In this document: one piece after another, positions 1 through 7,981 of the stretch
Numbering within the stretch: position 1 is the first letter of the stretch
Layout: each line of letters starts with the position of its first letter
Source of the DNA: CAZHAX01 sp964530325
Lineage (GTDB): Bacteria; Chloroflexota; Anaerolineae; B4-G1
Direction: 5' to 3'
Assembly (NCBI GenBank): GCA_964530325.1
Contig: CAZHAX010000029.1
Span: 1-29,901, forward strand
DNA: 29,901 nucleotides
Notes under the pieces: generated by a model
The model's database searches: none
What the model was told of the DNA's origin: nothing
The model's input: the letters and a program-made list of their open reading frames with translations, nothing else
Position numbers and translations under genes: made by a program

Positions 1-4
1 GCAT
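1..4 (-). CDS. 5' start of an unidentified gene running out of the window
   Basis: An ATG at 4-2 on the minus strand is preceded by a strong ribosome binding site (GGAGG, complement of 13-17) with an 8-base spacer. The pattern matches starts of neighbouring genes in this window. It lies about 100 bases downstream of the methylglyoxal synthase stop on the same strand, so it is probably the next gene of that run. Only the first codon is inside the window, so no product can be named. Confidence 0.45.
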
Positions 5-102
5 TGCCTTATCCTCCAGAAGTCCAGTAACCAGCACCGCCGGCTTCTCTTACCTACTGCAATCAACCTGTCTGTACTCAACGATGAAGGCGCTTGCTCC
101 AT

Positions 103-582
103 TCATGGCCCTGAACGGCCGAACCGCCTGTCCATCCGCTCCATATGCTCGTCGTAGTCTGGGACGACGCGATCGTACTTCTCGTCCAGCAGAGGGGAGG
201 AGAGTATGAAGTCGGCCGAGGCGCGGTTCGTCGCCGCCGGTATGTTCCACACCACGGCCAGACGGAGCAGGGCTCTGATGTCCGGATCGTGTGGCTGGGC
301 CTCAAGTGGATCCCAGAAGAAGATCAGGATGTCGATCTCCCCCTCCGCGATCTTGGCCCCGATCTGCAGGTCGCCGCCCAGCGGGCCGCTGCGCACCCTG
401 TTGATCTCCAGCCCCAACGCCTCGGCCAGCACTCGGCCGGTGGTCCCGGTGGCGTAGAGCTCGTGCCTGGTAAGCGTGCCCTTGTTGAACTTGGCCCACT
501 CTAGCAGATCGTCCTTCTTGTTGTCGTGAGCTACGAGAGCGATCCGCTTCACCGGCTGCATTGAGAGCGCCGCCTGCTTCAT
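103..582 (-). CDS. mgsA: Methylglyoxal synthase
   Basis: The enzyme converts dihydroxyacetone phosphate to methylglyoxal plus phosphate, a cytosolic bypass of lower glycolysis that relieves sugar-phosphate build-up. The 159-aa product is the usual family length. It carries IALVAHD near residue 14, YATGTTG at 43-49, SGPLGGD at 65-71 and FFWDPL at 88-93. Asp71, His98 and Asp101 fall at the numbers of the catalytic residues of the E. coli enzyme. The ATG at 582 has an AAGGAG site six bases upstream. A second ATG seven codons in (MQPVKR) is possible. It sits 59 bases after the DUF3795 gene and is probably co-transcribed with it. Identification is near certain; the physiological role in this organism is inferred. 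Confidence 0.96.
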   Translation of the reverse strand: MKQAALSMQPVKRIALVAHDNKKDDLLEWAKFNKGTLTRHELYATGTTGRVLAEALGLEINRVRSGPLGGDLQIGAKIAEGEIDILIFFWDPLEAQPHDPDIRALLRLAVVWNIPAATNRASADFILSSPLLDEKYDRVVPDYDEHMERMDRRFGRSGP

Positions 583-641
583 TCCCCGCTCCTTACACTG
601 CCTTGCCGGCAGCTCCTGGCCAGAGCGCGACCAGCGAGCCC

Positions 642-1064
642 CTATGCCGAGCCTCGGCCCTCTCGGCCGGCCCTCAGGGCATCAAGCCGCTTCTTGTTCT
701 CGAAGGGCCTGACGGCGAGCCCGTAGTCGTCTTCCGGTATCTCGGCACCCAGTCGCTCCTCGATCTCCTCGCGGACGACAAGCCTGTGCTTGAGCTTTCC
801 GCAGACGTATTTCTCGCACTGGGCGCAGTTATCCAGGCCTTTCTCGATGACGCACGGTCGCACAGGACAATCCTTGTCCAGCAGATCGCCGCCCTCCGCC
901 CAGCACCCGTCGCAATGGATGTCTGCGGGCTTGACGCGAAAGCCGAAGTACTTCTTCCAGGCGTCGCTCAACCTCTGCAGCCGTTCGGGGTCATCCGGCC
1001 GATTCGGGGTGTAGGCCAGGCAGAGATCGCATCTCATACCACATCTGGTGATGATCGGTTGCAC
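642..1064 (-). CDS. DUF3795-type cysteine-rich protein
   Basis: A small cytosolic protein of about 140 residues rich in Cys: CGMRCDLC at the N-terminus, then HCDGCW, DCPVRPC and CAQCEKYVC spaced through the chain, with a charged C-terminus. This is the layout of the DUF3795 family, whose members are thought to bind metal (zinc or Fe-S) but have no defined reaction. I place the start at the GTG at 1064 (VQPIITRCG), after a GAGAGG-like site, because the longer frame from 1166 would run into the DoxX-like gene ending at 1082. Family membership is recognised from the Cys pattern and the DLCLAYT-like opening. Function is unknown. Confidence 0.8.
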   Translation of the reverse strand: MQPIITRCGMRCDLCLAYTPNRPDDPERLQRLSDAWKKYFGFRVKPADIHCDGCWAEGGDLLDKDCPVRPCVIEKGLDNCAQCEKYVCGKLKHRLVVREEIEERLGAEIPEDDYGLAVRPFENKKRLDALRAGREGRGSA

Positions 1065-1081
1065 GGCACACCTGCCTCTCT

Positions 1082-1489
1082 TCAATCCTGCTGGTTCCGC
1101 AGCAGCCACCAGGGCACAAATAGAAGCAGTGGGCTGGCGATGGTATACCAGCCCATCGCCGGCCAAACGAAGAGCACCCAGGCGGCCGTGGCAAGCAGTC
1201 CCATCCTGGCTGCCCTGCCCTTGGTCAGCACCAGCACCCCTGCAGCCAGCTCGAAGACGATGACCAGGGCCGTTATCAGCCTGGCGTTGGGGACCGCGAC
1301 ATCGAGCAGCAGGTCGCGGTAGAAGGGGAGGAAGGTGAGGTTGGCGAACTCCCGATAGAGTTCTGGATGGGGGAACGTAATCACCAGGTTGACCAGGCTG
1401 CTGGCTACGAAGAAGAGTCCCCAGACAAGGCGTATCGCGCTTGCCAGTCGCGCCCGGCCCGCTGCAGGGCCTGCCCGCTCTAGTTCCAT
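1082..1489 (-). CDS. DoxX-like small integral membrane protein
   Basis: The 135-residue product has four predicted transmembrane segments: around SAIRLVWGLFFVASSLVNL, then ALVIVFELAAGVLVLT, MGLLATAAWVLFVWPAMG and ASPLLLFVPWWLL. The topology and the conserved-looking FELAAGVLVL stretch resemble DoxX/DUF417-like membrane proteins. No enzymatic activity can be assigned. The ATG at 1489 follows GGAGGATCG, a good ribosome binding site; a start at 1570 would add 27 low-complexity residues and lacks such a site. It lies 17 bases upstream of the DUF3795 gene on the same strand, so the two are probably co-transcribed. Confidence 0.75.
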   Translation of the reverse strand: MELERAGPAAGRARLASAIRLVWGLFFVASSLVNLVITFPHPELYREFANLTFLPFYRDLLLDVAVPNARLITALVIVFELAAGVLVLTKGRAARMGLLATAAWVLFVWPAMGWYTIASPLLLFVPWWLLRNQQD

Positions 1490-1604
1490 CGATCCTCCGT
1501 TCGCATCTTGATCAGTACGGACGGGGGCCCCCATGGTTGCACAGCGCCGCGCCTCCGGACATCGGGGCAAGGCGCCAACCGCCCAACGATCGTGCGCCAG
1601 GCCG

Positions 1605-2372
1605 CTACCCGCCCGCCACGGCGGCCTTGCTGCTACTGTATCTCTGGCCGAACAGCACTGCAGCTATCAGCATCGCGTAGAGCATGAGCGGCACCATTAG
1701 GAAAGGCGTTGCCCAGCAAAGGATGCCTGTGCTGTAGATGGCCATGGAGGCCATGTAGCCGATCGCAGCAAGTCCGGCCACGACGACCCAGTCGACGAAG
1801 TAGCCAAGCTTGTCGGCGGTCAGGATCGGCCACCAGCTCCGCACCCGGAACGCTGCGGAGATGTCGTCTTCGGCCGCGAAATGGGCTAGGGCTGTAGGCA
1901 GAGGAATGATGCCTGCCGTATACAACAGCATGCCCACCGCCATTGCTATGAACATAATCCCCATGCTCAAGAAGAAACCGAGCGGGAAGAGAAGGTCGAT
2001 AGTGTCGCCGTCTGTCACCGGCCCCGACCCGCCGATCAGGCCCAAAGGCATCAGGATGTAGATGAGCATCCCTCCGAACATCACGACCGTTGCTGGCAGC
2101 AGGTAGGCTATCCCTACCAGCGTAGCCCGCAGGCCATCTCTGAACAGCCCGCCCCAGTCTTCCCAGGCTGGAAGGCCGGGCTCGTCTCCTTCGATAGCCA
2201 CCCGCATCACGCGCAGGAGATAGCCATTGACGAAGAACGACGGCAGAATCGGGATCACGAAACTGGCCAGGTTGAGCGCTACGCCAATCAGCAGCCGGTT
2301 CTGCCACTCCGGCCCCTGAAACGGGAACCTGAGAATCGCCTTTAGTGAATCGGCTGTTCGTTCCTCCTGCAT
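1605..2372 (-). CDS. DUF4013 multi-pass membrane protein
   Basis: The 255-residue protein opens with a short cytosolic part containing the LRFPFQGPEWQNRLLIG motif, then FVNGYLLRVMRVAIEG and LPAWEDWGGLFRDG. These three blocks are typical of DUF4013 proteins. About five or six hydrophobic segments follow. The family is widespread in Chloroflexota, archaea and Gram-positives and has no known function; a role in envelope or membrane homeostasis is only a guess. The ATG at 2372 (MQEERTADS) has a near-perfect AAAGGAGG site upstream, so the longer frame from 2486 is rejected. A GC hairpin at 2409-2432 lies just upstream in the leader. Confidence 0.85.
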   Translation of the reverse strand: MQEERTADSLKAILRFPFQGPEWQNRLLIGVALNLASFVIPILPSFFVNGYLLRVMRVAIEGDEPGLPAWEDWGGLFRDGLRATLVGIAYLLPATVVMFGGMLIYILMPLGLIGGSGPVTDGDTIDLLFPLGFFLSMGIMFIAMAVGMLLYTAGIIPLPTALAHFAAEDDISAAFRVRSWWPILTADKLGYFVDWVVVAGLAAIGYMASMAIYSTGILCWATPFLMVPLMLYAMLIAAVLFGQRYSSSKAAVAGG

Positions 2373-2408
2373 TGGTGGCCTCCTTTCGATGGACGTTTCT
2401 CCGCCAGC

Positions 2409-2432
2409 CAGGGCGGCGCGAAGGCCGCCCTG
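2409..2432 (-). terminator. GC-rich stem-loop between radical SAM and DUF4013 genes
   Basis: CAGGGCGGC and GCCGCCCTG form a perfect 9-bp stem around a 6-base loop. On the minus strand it is about 90 bases after the radical SAM stop and just before the ribosome binding site of the DUF4013 gene. There is no T run, so it could be a terminator-like element or a leader hairpin affecting translation of the next gene. Confidence 0.22.
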
Positions 2433-2524
2433 TAGATCGACGACCATGGACACGGAGAGTCTACCCCAGGTCGGGAGGGCGGGCAAGTGCGCCTGGGGCT
2501 GACCGCTGCGCTTGGCAGCAGGCT

Positions 2525-4006
2525 CTAGAGGACTCGCAGCTCGCAGACCTGGCGGAAATGGTAGCCGTAGATCGCCAGCGTCACTGCCAGGGGGAAGAGC
2601 CTGGGGCGGCGAAAGGTGGTCCAGATCAGGAGCTTCCAGTACTCGACTCGCTCCTTCCCCACTATGCCCAGGCGGAAGATGGAGCGAACGAAGGCGAGAA
2701 GGTGTTGCCGATTGAGCGGGATGTTAAGGCTGGGTGGCTGGTACTCCCGCAGGAAAGTCTTCACCCGCTGGTAGTAGGCCTTCGGCGCGTAGATCGACTG
2801 GAGGATCCTCTTGTATCCGTCGCGCAGCAGGTCCAGGTTCATCTGGGGCACGATATTGGTCGTGCCGTCGACATTGTCGCCAGACATCTTGTCGTGAAGA
2901 AGGCGCCCTGCCTCCCTCAGCCGCTCGTAGAGCCGTGTGCCCGGCGGAGCCTGGAGCAGGCCTACCATCGCGGTGACGATACCACTCCTCTGGATGAAGT
3001 CGATCTGCCTCTGGAAGATGGACGGGGTGTCGCTGTCGAACCCAACGATGAAACCGCCCTGCACCTGCAGGCCAGCCCGCTGGATGCGCTTGACGTCCTC
3101 AACCAGGTTACGCCCCAGGTTCTGCTTCTTGCTGCATTCGGCCAGGCCATCCTCAGCGGGGGTTTCGATGCCCACGAATACCGTGTCGAATCCAGCCTCG
3201 ACCATCAGCTCCATGAGCTCAGCGTCGTCGACCAGGTTGATGGAGGCCTCAGTATTGAGCGGCAGGGGTTGCCTGTCCTTGCGCCACTCGATGAGCGCCG
3301 GCAGCAGCTCTTCCTTGAGATGCCGTTTGTTGCCGATGAAGTTGTCGTCTACGAAGAATACACCCTCTCGCCATCCTGCCTGATACAGGCTGTCCAGCTC
3401 GGCGACGATCTGCCCAGCGGTCTTCACGCGCGGCCGGTGGCCGAGGAGGGCCGTGACGTTGCAGAATTCGCAGTCGTACGGACAGCCACGCGAGTACTGG
3501 ATGCTCATCGAGGCGTAGCGATGGAGATCAGCCAGCTCCCACAGCGGCACGGGCGTCTGCTCGATGTCTGCGAATGCCGATGTCGAGTAGACGCGCTGCG
3601 CCTGGCCGCTCTCCAGATCGGCCAGGAAGGGCGGCAGCGTGAGCTCCGCCTCGTTCAGCACCAGATGATCGACCTCATCGAACTGCTCAGGCTCGATGGT
3701 GAACAGGGGGCCGCCGGCCACTACCGGCACACCCGCATCCCTGCACCTGGCGATGATCTGCCCGGCCGACGGCCGCTGCACGGTCATACCGCTGATGAAG
3801 ACGTAGTCCGCCCAGGCAAGGTCGTCGTTCGTCAGCCTGGTAACGTTGACGTCGATCAGGCGCTTTGCCCAGTCAGGCGGGAGCATCGCCGCGACCGTGA
3901 GCAGGCCCAGCGGCTGCGTCGAAGCCCTCTTGCGGATGAACCCGAGAGCGTGCTTGAAGCTCCAGAACGTGTCCGGGAACTCGGGATAGACCAGTAGAAC
4001 GTTCAT
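2525..4006 (-). CDS. Cobalamin-type radical SAM protein with DUF4070 C-terminus
   Basis: A class B radical SAM enzyme of 493 aa. Residues 1-140 form the B12-binding Rossmann-like half (MNVLLVYPEFP, QPLGLLTVAAMLP, VVAGGPLFT). The [4Fe-4S] site RGCPYDCEFC places Cys175, Cys179 and Cys182, followed by FFVDDNFIGN and FVGIETPAEDGL of the TIM barrel. The C-terminal 150 residues (MVGLLQAPPGTRLYERL, RQHLLAFVRSIFRLG) match DUF4070. The architecture is shared with HpnR-like hopanoid methylases and BchE-like enzymes, so a C-methylation or cyclisation of a lipid or pigment is possible; the substrate is not deducible. The ATG at 4006 is preceded by GGGGAG with an 8-base spacer; a GTG directly before it is an alternative. 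The SDR gene lies 54 bases upstream. Confidence 0.88.
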   Translation of the reverse strand: MNVLLVYPEFPDTFWSFKHALGFIRKRASTQPLGLLTVAAMLPPDWAKRLIDVNVTRLTNDDLAWADYVFISGMTVQRPSAGQIIARCRDAGVPVVAGGPLFTIEPEQFDEVDHLVLNEAELTLPPFLADLESGQAQRVYSTSAFADIEQTPVPLWELADLHRYASMSIQYSRGCPYDCEFCNVTALLGHRPRVKTAGQIVAELDSLYQAGWREGVFFVDDNFIGNKRHLKEELLPALIEWRKDRQPLPLNTEASINLVDDAELMELMVEAGFDTVFVGIETPAEDGLAECSKKQNLGRNLVEDVKRIQRAGLQVQGGFIVGFDSDTPSIFQRQIDFIQRSGIVTAMVGLLQAPPGTRLYERLREAGRLLHDKMSGDNVDGTTNIVPQMNLDLLRDGYKRILQSIYAPKAYYQRVKTFLREYQPPSLNIPLNRQHLLAFVRSIFRLGIVGKERVEYWKLLIWTTFRRPRLFPLAVTLAIYGYHFRQVCELRVL

Positions 4007-4031
4007 CACATCAACTCCCCGCCCAATGCCA

Positions 4032-4052
4032 GGCCGGGCCGCCCGCCCGGCC
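4032..4052 (-). terminator. GC-rich stem-loop after the SDR gene
   Basis: GGCCGGGC and GCCCGGCC form a perfect 8-bp stem around a 5-base loop, starting nine bases after the SDR stop codon on the minus strand. Position fits a transcription-attenuating hairpin between the SDR and radical SAM genes, but no T run follows and the sequence is GC-rich, so chance cannot be excluded. Confidence 0.28.
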
Positions 4053-4060
4053 GCTCGGGC

Positions 4061-5260
4061 TCAAGAGAGCAGCTTGTGCAGCTGCTCTACTTCCTCCTGC
4101 CAGCCGTGAACGATTGCCAACTGCTCCTCGCGCTCTGCCGGGTCCTTCAGATAGCCCTCGCCCGCCTTATGCAGAAAACCGTAGTAGGCGGCCAGCGAAT
4201 CGAGCGGGGCGTTGATCGTGGCCAGAGTCAGGTTGTCCTGCGCCTCCAAGCAGCGCTCCAGCCGCGCCAGCCTGTCTAGCCACTGCTCCACAGTCATTCC
4301 TGCCTGCTTCTTGAAGGAGTTGATCATCCACTGCCTCTCGAACCTCGACCGCTCCAGCCACCTGGCCGACTGTTCAGCCAGCGTGGTTTGCACACCGCGG
4401 CAGAGGGCCAGTGCTCGTTCGAACTCCTTACCACTGAGACTCGATTCAGCCGCCTCCCGGCCGCTGGGCACTTCGATTCCGGCGTCAAGCAGTGCTAGCC
4501 TCGAGTCGATCTCTCTGCCGCGATACCGTTCGGACTGGGCAACGGCTGCGGCAAAGCCGGCACCGGCTGCCTCGACGGAGATCGTATGCTCCTCCACTGC
4601 CGCATACAGCTCGGCCGCGGCAGCGCCCAGCATATCCGCCAGCTCAGGGATCGCGGCGAGCGCCGTCTCCGTAGGCACGAAGCCGGGCCCGATACTGAAG
4701 GAGGTCACTCCTGTGCCGTCCAGCTCCCCATAGAGAGTGCTCATCAGCCCCGCCTGGGCCGCCTTGAGCGTCTCGTATGCCCCCATGTATGCCTGGCCGA
4801 CGGAGAGAACGCAGACGAACACGCCGTAGTTGCGTTCGAGCATGCCCGGCAGGAATGCCTGGGCCAGCAGGACGGGTCCACGCAGGTTGGCGCGGTAGCT
4901 GGCGTCCCAGCGGTCGATGGGCACGTCCTTCACCGCTCCCAGCGGCGCAACGGTCGCGTTGTTGATGACGATATCGACTTTGCCGTAGGCGCGCTGCGCT
5001 TTCTTGGCCAACCTGGCCACGTCCTGCTTATCGCCCACGTCCGTACGGACAAAGAGCGCGCTGCACGGACCGAACTCCTCCTCGATCCGAGCGGCTGCGG
5101 ACCTGCCAGTGGAGCCATTGATCTCAGCAATCACTACTCGTGCGCCAAGCCAGACCAGCGCACGAGCTGCCTCGTAGCCGATCCCGCCGCCGGCTCCCGT
5201 GACTACTGCAACCTGGCCCGCCAGCGATTTGCGGTTCAGGGTTCCCGACCCAATCAGCAT
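4061..5260 (-). CDS. Short-chain dehydrogenase/reductase with long helical C-terminal extension
   Basis: Residues 1-250 are a classical SDR: TGAGGGIG at 21-28 binds the dinucleotide, an acidic residue in VVIAEIN suggests NAD(H) preference, INNATVAP replaces the usual NNAG, and S...YETLK supplies Ser, Tyr and Lys of the active site, followed by SIGPGFVPTET. A further 140-150 residues, strongly helical and charged (RFERQWMINSFKK, LERCLEAQDNLTL, GWQEEVEQLHKLL), are unusual because most SDRs end near 250 aa. The ATG at 5260 follows AAGGAGGAG with a 10-base spacer; the first ATG/GTG in frame would overlap that site. A TATAAT box lies upstream at 5307-5302. Substrate unknown. Confidence 0.85.
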   Translation of the reverse strand: MLIGSGTLNRKSLAGQVAVVTGAGGGIGYEAARALVWLGARVVIAEINGSTGRSAAARIEEEFGPCSALFVRTDVGDKQDVARLAKKAQRAYGKVDIVINNATVAPLGAVKDVPIDRWDASYRANLRGPVLLAQAFLPGMLERNYGVFVCVLSVGQAYMGAYETLKAAQAGLMSTLYGELDGTGVTSFSIGPGFVPTETALAAIPELADMLGAAAAELYAAVEEHTISVEAAGAGFAAAVAQSERYRGREIDSRLALLDAGIEVPSGREAAESSLSGKEFERALALCRGVQTTLAEQSARWLERSRFERQWMINSFKKQAGMTVEQWLDRLARLERCLEAQDNLTLATINAPLDSLAAYYGFLHKAGEGYLKDPAEREEQLAIVHGWQEEVEQLHKLLS

Positions 5261-5301
5261 AGATTCTATGCTCCTCCTTCGCACGGCCGCCGCGGGCCAG
5301 T

Positions 5302-5307
5302 ATTATA
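5302..5307 (-). promoter_or_regulatory. -10 box (TATAAT) for the SDR gene
   Basis: An exact TATAAT on the minus strand sits about 42 bases before the SDR start codon, giving an expected transcript start near 5295 and a short leader holding the ribosome binding site. The -35 region at the expected distance (CTGGCC) is poor, so an activator or an alternative -35 may be involved. Confidence 0.45.
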
Positions 5308-5470
5308 CTTCGCATCGGGCAGAAGGCCAGATTCCATCTTCACCTGCGGTTCTCGTGATCATAGTCTATCACAGCTGAAGGTGGACTACCTATCAAGAAG
5401 CTTTCATCTGGCTATCAACCGGCAGGGAGACCGGGCTGGGGCCGCTGAAGCGGCGATCTCTGCTGGGGAG

Positions 5471-5499
5471 TTGACGAGTGCCGCCTCCTGTCCTATACT
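5471..5499 (+). promoter_or_regulatory. Sigma-70-type promoter for the plus-strand membrane protein
   Basis: TTGACG at 5471-5476 and TATACT at 5494-5499 are separated by exactly 17 bases, each one mismatch from the consensus hexamers. Transcription would begin near 5506, leaving a leader of about 57 bases before the GTG start at 5563. This is the best promoter seen in the window. Confidence 0.65.
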
Positions 5500-5562
5500 G
5501 GTACCCTAGAGATACGTGCCGGCAGTCGGTTGCTCCCTTGGGCGAGGGAAGGCAGGTACACG

Positions 5563-5931
5563 GTGAGTAGGGAAGAGGAAGAACTGAGGCGGCTCATCAA
5601 CCTGCGCGCCAAGCAGATTGAGACGCGCGACCCGCAGGAGAGGGCGCGCCAGCTCCACGGCAAGATCTCGGAGCGGCAGCGCAGGAGACAAAAGCGTTTT
5701 GGGCTCCGTGCCCTGGGCGAGGAGATAAGAGCCGTTCCCAAGCAGTGGCAGGGGATGGTCATCGGCGGCTTGATTGGCTTCGCCGGCCTGATCGGGCTAG
5801 CGGCGTTCATTCCGTCTGAGGTGGGTATTCTCATCGGCCTGGGGGCAATACTCGTCCTTGCCTTCGTGGGGTTCCTGTTCGGTATGGCCTTTCAGTGGCG
5901 CGACGACATCTCGGAGCTGGGTAGGGGCTAG
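5563..5931 (+). CDS. Small two-helix membrane protein of unknown function
   Basis: The 122-residue product begins with about 65 charged residues, rich in Arg, Glu and Gln (EEEELRRLINLRAKQIE, RARQLHGKISERQRRRQK), probably a cytosolic helix or short coiled coil. Two hydrophobic segments follow (MVIGGLIGFAGLIGLAAFI and VGILIGLGAILVLAFVGFL) and a short acidic tail. I do not recognise the family. The GTG at 5563 (VSREEEEL) has AAGGCAGG upstream and a good promoter at 5471-5499. A TTG at 5530 in the same frame would add 11 residues and is less likely. This is one of only two plus-strand genes here and is transcribed away from the SDR gene, so it is an independent unit. Confidence 0.7.
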   Translation: MSREEEELRRLINLRAKQIETRDPQERARQLHGKISERQRRRQKRFGLRALGEEIRAVPKQWQGMVIGGLIGFAGLIGLAAFIPSEVGILIGLGAILVLAFVGFLFGMAFQWRDDISELGRG

Positions 5932-6052
5932 AAGCCGCCGGGCTGCTGCGCTCGCCAAGGGCGGTTCCCAGCGAGCGCCCGCGCCCCAGGGGGGCTCTGC
6001 GACACCGGCGGCGCGCTCCAGGCAGCCTCACCGCCAAGCGCCGGCTGGCCCT

Positions 6053-7942
6053 TCACCGCCGGCTCCGTCTCGGTCTCACGACGATCCGGTGCACAGCCGT
6101 GGACTCGCTATGCCGGTACAAGAGCATCTGTGATTCGCGGTCCGTCTCGAACTCCCCGTCCGAGACGCTCACCGCGTAGTCTGCTGGATACTGGTAGTTG
6201 GGAATGAACAGCTCCGTGGGAGCAGTCACCTCCACGTCGTGCTCGAACTCGAACTCGAACACTCGCCGCTCCATGTCGAACGACATCCGCAGCGGCCTGC
6301 CGGCCACCTTGCGGGCATAGGGCCGCACCGCCGCCTCGAGCGCCCGCCCGCCGTCGTGGATATCGCCGGAGCCGATCTGTTGGTCGCGGCTGAAGATGGA
6401 GAGATCCTCGTCGTTCCATAGATCCCCGCGCTCGTTCGTGTTGTCCGCGGTGTAGTTCCACAGCGTGAAGCTGACCAGGTTCTCTTCCAGAGCCCGTATC
6501 GTGGCGTCGAGCGCCCTTGCCTGCAGGGAGAAGTCGCCTGTCTGGAAGGCCTTCTTCTTGCCCATGTCGAAGGGAATGCCGACCTCCCCTACGAGCGTGG
6601 GTGCGTTGTTCATCCGCTCCTCAGAGACCCGGATCAGCGCCGCGATCTGGTCTTCGAAGGCCTGCCGGACCCTACGGGTGCCCAGGACCATCTTCTCGCT
6701 TCGGCTATCGTACGTAATCCAGCTCCGGAAGTCCTTGGTAAGAAGCGTCAGCCCGTCATACCAGTGGACGGCGTGGACGATGCTTGGGGCATCTTTGCCT
6801 GTCCAGATAGTCCTGCCTTGGCTCGGAACGCCCTCGACGAAGATGATCGCGCTGGGCTGCACAGAACGGATCTCCTGGGCGTACCGATTGGCGAAGGGGC
6901 GGAAGTAGTCCCGGTGGAAGTCTACGCTGCTGCCGTGCACGGTCGCGAAGTGATCGGGGCGGAGCAGGCAGGGCTGTCCCTCTTCGTCTACGTCCCAGAC
7001 CCCGTTCTCCCTCCAGATCGGCGGGCGCGCTTCGAGCCAGGCAGTGACGCCCTGCGGCTCGATCCGGCTCGTACCCACCTTTCGCACCCCCTTCAGGTTC
7101 GTCTCCCACACCTCAACGTCCTGAGCGTATCCGGAGCCCAGGAGCATCGCCTGGAAGGGAGAGGGCGAGTCTCCCCTGAACAGCAGGCTCGCCGGCTTTG
7201 TCAGATCGGAGATGCCGATAAGCCCGGCAGATGGCTCGTTCATCGTGTCGTAGCCGGCGACGTTAGGCAGACCCTTCAGGCGGAGCGCCACCTGTCTGAT
7301 GGCCTCGATGTAGTGGCCCTGCAGGTACTCCTGGACCGGGACCCCGTCGACGCTTGTCTCCGGCGCGAAGTCGTCGCCGCCGAAGAAGAGCGTCCACATG
7401 GTCAGGTTGGCCAGCTTGCCGTAGTTGCTGGGCCAGATCATGCAGGGCAGGGGACCGCCGTGGATCGAGTGGACGATCGCCGCCCCCGTCTCCTTGAACT
7501 TAGTGACGTCGAGCCCGACGGCCTCGAACGTCCAACCGGGCGCTCCGTCCCCGCCGGAGAAGCGGCTCCACACGTCCTGATGGGGGTCGATGAAAACGTC
7601 GATCGAGTGCTCGGCCGCCTTCTCGACTACAGCCTGCAGGTAGTCGAGGTACTCCTCGTCGTAGATGCCGGGCCCTGCGTGTTCGATCGCTTCCCAGGTC
7701 GTGAGCAAGCGGACGAAGGTGAGACCCCACTCGCGAAGCCGGCCCAGGTGCTCGTCCGCTTCGGCGAGCGGAAACGGGCGGCCAACGAAGGAGACATCCC
7801 GGTAGTCGAAGAAGCGTTCCGGGTTCCACGAAGCCCACTGGGGCCGGGTGGGCACCTTGGTGCTGCCGCCCAGGTTGACGCCGCGGAGCATCAGCGTCCG
7901 CCCATGCTCGTCCACCAGCCTGTTCCCACTGACGGAAATCAC
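6053..7942 (-). CDS. GH5 glycosidase, glucosylceramidase/sterylglucosidase-like
   Basis: A 629-aa retaining beta-glycosidase of family GH5. LRGVNLGGSTKVP opens the barrel, DPHQDVWSRFSGGDGAPGWT lies at 119-138, the acid/base is Glu236 in DTMNEP, and the nucleophile is Glu453 in VGEVGIPFDM. A C-terminal beta-domain (about 530-629) follows. The long DPHQDVWSRFSGG block and the large insertion before the nucleophile resemble, from memory, fungal GH5_12 enzymes that cleave glucosylceramide or steryl glucosides, suggesting a glycolipid substrate. No signal peptide is seen, so it is probably cytosolic. The GTG at 7942 follows AGAAGGAGAG; a TTG at 7966 is an alternative. It starts 39 bases after the M1 peptidase stop. 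Confidence 0.88.
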   Translation of the reverse strand: MISVSGNRLVDEHGRTLMLRGVNLGGSTKVPTRPQWASWNPERFFDYRDVSFVGRPFPLAEADEHLGRLREWGLTFVRLLTTWEAIEHAGPGIYDEEYLDYLQAVVEKAAEHSIDVFIDPHQDVWSRFSGGDGAPGWTFEAVGLDVTKFKETGAAIVHSIHGGPLPCMIWPSNYGKLANLTMWTLFFGGDDFAPETSVDGVPVQEYLQGHYIEAIRQVALRLKGLPNVAGYDTMNEPSAGLIGISDLTKPASLLFRGDSPSPFQAMLLGSGYAQDVEVWETNLKGVRKVGTSRIEPQGVTAWLEARPPIWRENGVWDVDEEGQPCLLRPDHFATVHGSSVDFHRDYFRPFANRYAQEIRSVQPSAIIFVEGVPSQGRTIWTGKDAPSIVHAVHWYDGLTLLTKDFRSWITYDSRSEKMVLGTRRVRQAFEDQIAALIRVSEERMNNAPTLVGEVGIPFDMGKKKAFQTGDFSLQARALDATIRALEENLVSFTLWNYTADNTNERGDLWNDEDLSIFSRDQQIGSGDIHDGGRALEAAVRPYARKVAGRPLRMSFDMERRVFEFEFEHDVEVTAPTELFIPNYQYPADYAVSVSDGEFETDRESQMLLYRHSESTAVHRIVVRPRRSRR

Positions 7943-7981
7943 GTTACTCTCTCCTTCTAGCGGCAAGCCCGCCTCCCTGCT

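Noticed and set aside
2345..3997. 550-residue open frame on the plus strand
   Set aside because: It is antisense to the radical SAM gene, whose motifs and start site are clear; the plus-strand protein has no recognisable domain.
6764..7960. 398-residue open frame on the plus strand
   Set aside because: It lies opposite the GH5 gene, which has intact catalytic residues; GC-rich third positions keep the antisense frame open.
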